64,000 bases of DNA from Panicum virgatum (taxonomy: Eukaryota > Streptophyta > Magnoliopsida > Poales > Poaceae), in assembly GCF_016808335.1 (NCBI RefSeq), contig NC_053137.1, positions 48,103,781 to 48,167,780 on the forward strand. The letters run 5' to 3'. Below the pieces are notes generated by a model. It searched no databases, was not told the DNA's origin, and was given only the letters and a program-made list of their open reading frames with translations. The first letter of the stretch is position 1. The number at the start of each line of letters is the position of its first letter. Of this stretch, positions 62,024 to 64,000 are shown one piece after another. The position numbers were made by a program, and so were the translations under genes.

Positions 62024-62926
62024 CTAGAAGTCGTCGAGGTTGCCCACAGAAGAGGCACTGCCGGAAGAAGAGTCGTCCGGCTGAGGGTTAGGCTCAGCAA
62101 GTGCGTGCTCTGAATCTAAGTCAGATACTCCCTCAATCTCCTCTGGGTCCTCCTCTGCTGCTGCCGGCTCAGCTGGGGCATCTAGTTGCTCCTGGAGCAT
62201 ACCAACATGTGCTAAAGCATCAGCCCAATCTGCTTGCAGCTCATTCACCTGCGCCTGAAGAAAACCGATAACTGTGTTGCGCTGCTCTATCTCAGCACCA
62301 TACTCCATAGCCTGATGCTCAAACTGTGCAATAGCAGTGTCCCTCCCAGCAACGGCATCCTGAAGTCCCCCAATCTGAATATCCTTCAGACGAAGACCTC
62401 GCTGAAAACTCTGGGCCAAGTCTATCACCTGGTCCATGTGTCGCTGCTGAAGTATCTGGTAGTGAGACTGGGCATTCATATATCTGACTACTGCCTCGAT
62501 AGTCTCATCCGCTACATCTCCAATCAAGTGCCCAAAGTGTGTGACCCTGAACAGCCACTCTGCATTGCCAGTACGGACTGCTGGAAACAAGCCAATAGGA
62601 TATGCTGCTACCTCCTCGGGGTGGTGCTCACAAAAAGTGGTGATAGCGTTGAGAGCTGCTTTCTCAAACGCATCCACAAGACGATACCCAATCACCTCAA
62701 TCTCAATCGGTGGCCACTCCAAGGTGGGGTGCTGAGGAATGGTCATCTTAACTCTGTTCTTCTTAATTCCATCCTCCGAAAACTGGCGTCCCGTGTACTG
62801 GGGTGGATCTGGGTAGTGGAAGATACGAAGTGAATCCCAAAGAATCCTCGGAAAACCCTCCCAGTACAGACAATCGGTATGAGCATTTCCCTCCTCATCC
62901 CAAAAGATCTGGGAACAAGTCGCCAT
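62024..62926 (-). CDS. Additional open reading frame upstream of chromovirus gag
   Basis: 300 codons from ATG at 62926 (MATCSQIFWDEEGNAHTDCL); codons before it have no ATG start. The N-terminal half is a globular-looking region with IFWDEEGN, LYWEGFPRILWDSLRIF and FCEHHPEEVAAYP. About residues 150-245 are rich in Gln, Ala, Leu and Glu and look coiled-coil (QILQQRHMDQVIDLAQSFQR). The C-terminus is very acidic (AAAEEDPEEIEGV) and ends in a Ser-rich tail. It has the same orientation as gag-pol and lies 5' of it, so it would be translated from the same element. I cannot assign a function; extra 5' ORFs are better known from Tat/Ogre elements than from chromoviruses. Confidence 0.65.
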   Translation of the reverse strand: MATCSQIFWDEEGNAHTDCLYWEGFPRILWDSLRIFHYPDPPQYTGRQFSEDGIKKNRVKMTIPQHPTLEWPPIEIEVIGYRLVDAFEKAALNAITTFCEHHPEEVAAYPIGLFPAVRTGNAEWLFRVTHFGHLIGDVADETIEAVVRYMNAQSHYQILQQRHMDQVIDLAQSFQRGLRLKDIQIGGLQDAVAGRDTAIAQFEHQAMEYGAEIEQRNTVIGFLQAQVNELQADWADALAHVGMLQEQLDAPAEPAAAEEDPEEIEGVSDLDSEHALAEPNPQPDDSSSGSASSVGNLDDF

Positions 62927-64000
62927 CTGAATCAAAAAGGATTCAAATGTGAGTAATGCAATTATCTCAAGACTTCTCAAATAAAGCTTTAAGAAGACTG
63001 CGGTAAAACAAATGTGATTCTAATTCACAAGATGATATGATTCCAACTCAAAGAATAATAAACCACAATTGGTACTGGTTCATCATTTGAGATTCTAAGG
63101 AATGAAAAGATCCTTATAACAACAAGATGGGGCTTAGGAGGAAGGCATGACTCGAAACCATATTTTTCATCTAAGGAAAATCTAAGCATCGTAACAAGCA
63201 TGCTACTAAAATCAGAGTTTCACTCACTCATGTTTTAAGCACACTAACACTTATCTTATAAGGATTCATACTAGAAATTCCTTAAAAAGCTCATGTAGCA
63301 ACTTCTAATATCATGAACCAATCAAACATCAACCAGATATGTATACACGTCCTGACCGTCCTCACAAGATAAACAATTGCCAACTATCGTTGGGCTTACG
63401 TGGTTAGCACGGTGGTATACATAAATACGGCTCTCCCTATATAGCTAGTCGATACATTCTAACCGTTCTTAGCTTATCGAATCGCGGTTAGTGTACCTGC
63501 ATAAGATTGACAGAACATATATATATATCCAATGAACCTTTCATGCCAGCAATCATGAAAGCGTTCCCAAACATTACCGCTCACTATAGAAGCGGCAGCC
63601 ATACAATTTCCGCCGTATGGCCAACGTTAGCATACGCTACTCAGAGGCATATTCACAAATTTCTTTACTCCCAATATAGTCGACCGAGGTCGGTATATTG
63701 GCAGCAGCTCAAGTAGGTCACTGCTTGAGCGCAGCGTTCGGTTCGCATCACCGACGGGAAGGTCAGACTCCCTCAGCTGACTGAGCACACTTTACTTCCA
63801 ATATAGTCAACTAATCGTTGGTATATTGGGAGCACCTCAAGTAAGCCACTGCTTGAGGGCAGCGTTCGGCTCGCATCACCGACGGGAAGGTCAGACTCCC
63901 TCAGCTGACTGAGGATCCTTACCATCTTACCTCACGTAGGTGCGTCGTTACAAGAATTAAGAGTTGCTTGTGAGTATGGTTTGACAAAATGTAAAGTGCT
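62927..64000 (-). other. Chromovirus 5' leader, continuing past the window
   Basis: Non-coding internal region. No primer-binding site or LTR border was found, so the 5' LTR must start beyond 64000. Confidence 0.5.
63671..63924. repeat. Two tandem 127-base units with a hairpin, in the chromovirus leader
   Basis: Units begin at 63671 and 63798 with CCAATATAGTC. Each first forms a short palindrome (CCAATATA ... TATATTGG around a 15-base centre), then carries CACTGCTTGAG, GCAGCGTTCGG, CGCATCACCGACGGGAAGGT and CAGACTCCCTCAGCTGACTG. The last of these contains the small palindrome TCAGCTGA. Confidence 0.85.

Overview
This is plant nuclear DNA from a grass, most likely a panicoid cereal or relative. 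Supporting signs are very GC-rich, often intronless genes beside AT-rich introns, grass MITE families of the type that starts CTGTTTAGTTC, Stowaway and Mutator-like elements, and nested Ty1-copia and Ty3-gypsy retrotransposons. I saw no bacterial features. All exon structures come from reading frame, splice-site consensus and protein-family memory; none was checked against RNA or databases.

Layout. (1) 0.3-24 kb is gene-bearing: the last four exons of a quinone-oxidoreductase-like gene (298-1142, +); a very small KRP/ICK cyclin-dependent kinase inhibitor (2098-3227, -); a repeat-filled stretch with nested inverted-repeat elements (4.2-8.9 kb); a DPH4-like J-domain gene with an unusual HLD motif and a triplicated 3' end (9150-10167); an unrecognised plant protein (12152-12977); and a complete 13-coding-exon SEC23 COPII gene (17483-23996). 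(2) 25-41.6 kb is a cluster of four intronless carboxylesterase (CXE) genes, all on +, at 25265, 33606, 37808 and 40668. They are spread apart by a Mutator-like element with a perfect 9-bp target duplication, a decayed Argonaute fragment, a solo LTR of about 2.9 kb, a PIF-type MITE, and a Mutator-like element that itself contains a hAT element. CXE2 and CXE3 are a recent tandem duplicate pair, and their flanks show the insertions came after the duplication. (3) 41.9-45.3 kb is an F-box gene on the minus strand broken twice: by an in-frame stop and by a 1989-bp Pack-MULE inserted between codon 6 and the F-box motif. The Pack-MULE carries fragments of an ARM-repeat gene and a PPR gene. (4) 46.1-47.1 kb is a non-autonomous hAT element with a perfect 8-bp target duplication and internal tandem repeats. 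(5) 48.1-64 kb is a three-level retrotransposon nest: a decayed Ty1-copia element is split by a Tat-type Ty3-gypsy element, which is split in its protease region by a large minus-strand chromovirus with an intact 1510-codon gag-pol. The right halves of all three lie beyond the window.

The host genes have unrelated roles (cell-cycle inhibition, diphthamide synthesis, ER export, ester hydrolysis), and apart from the CXE cluster nothing suggests they work together. The main interest is structural: how transposons split, duplicate and carry pieces of host genes.
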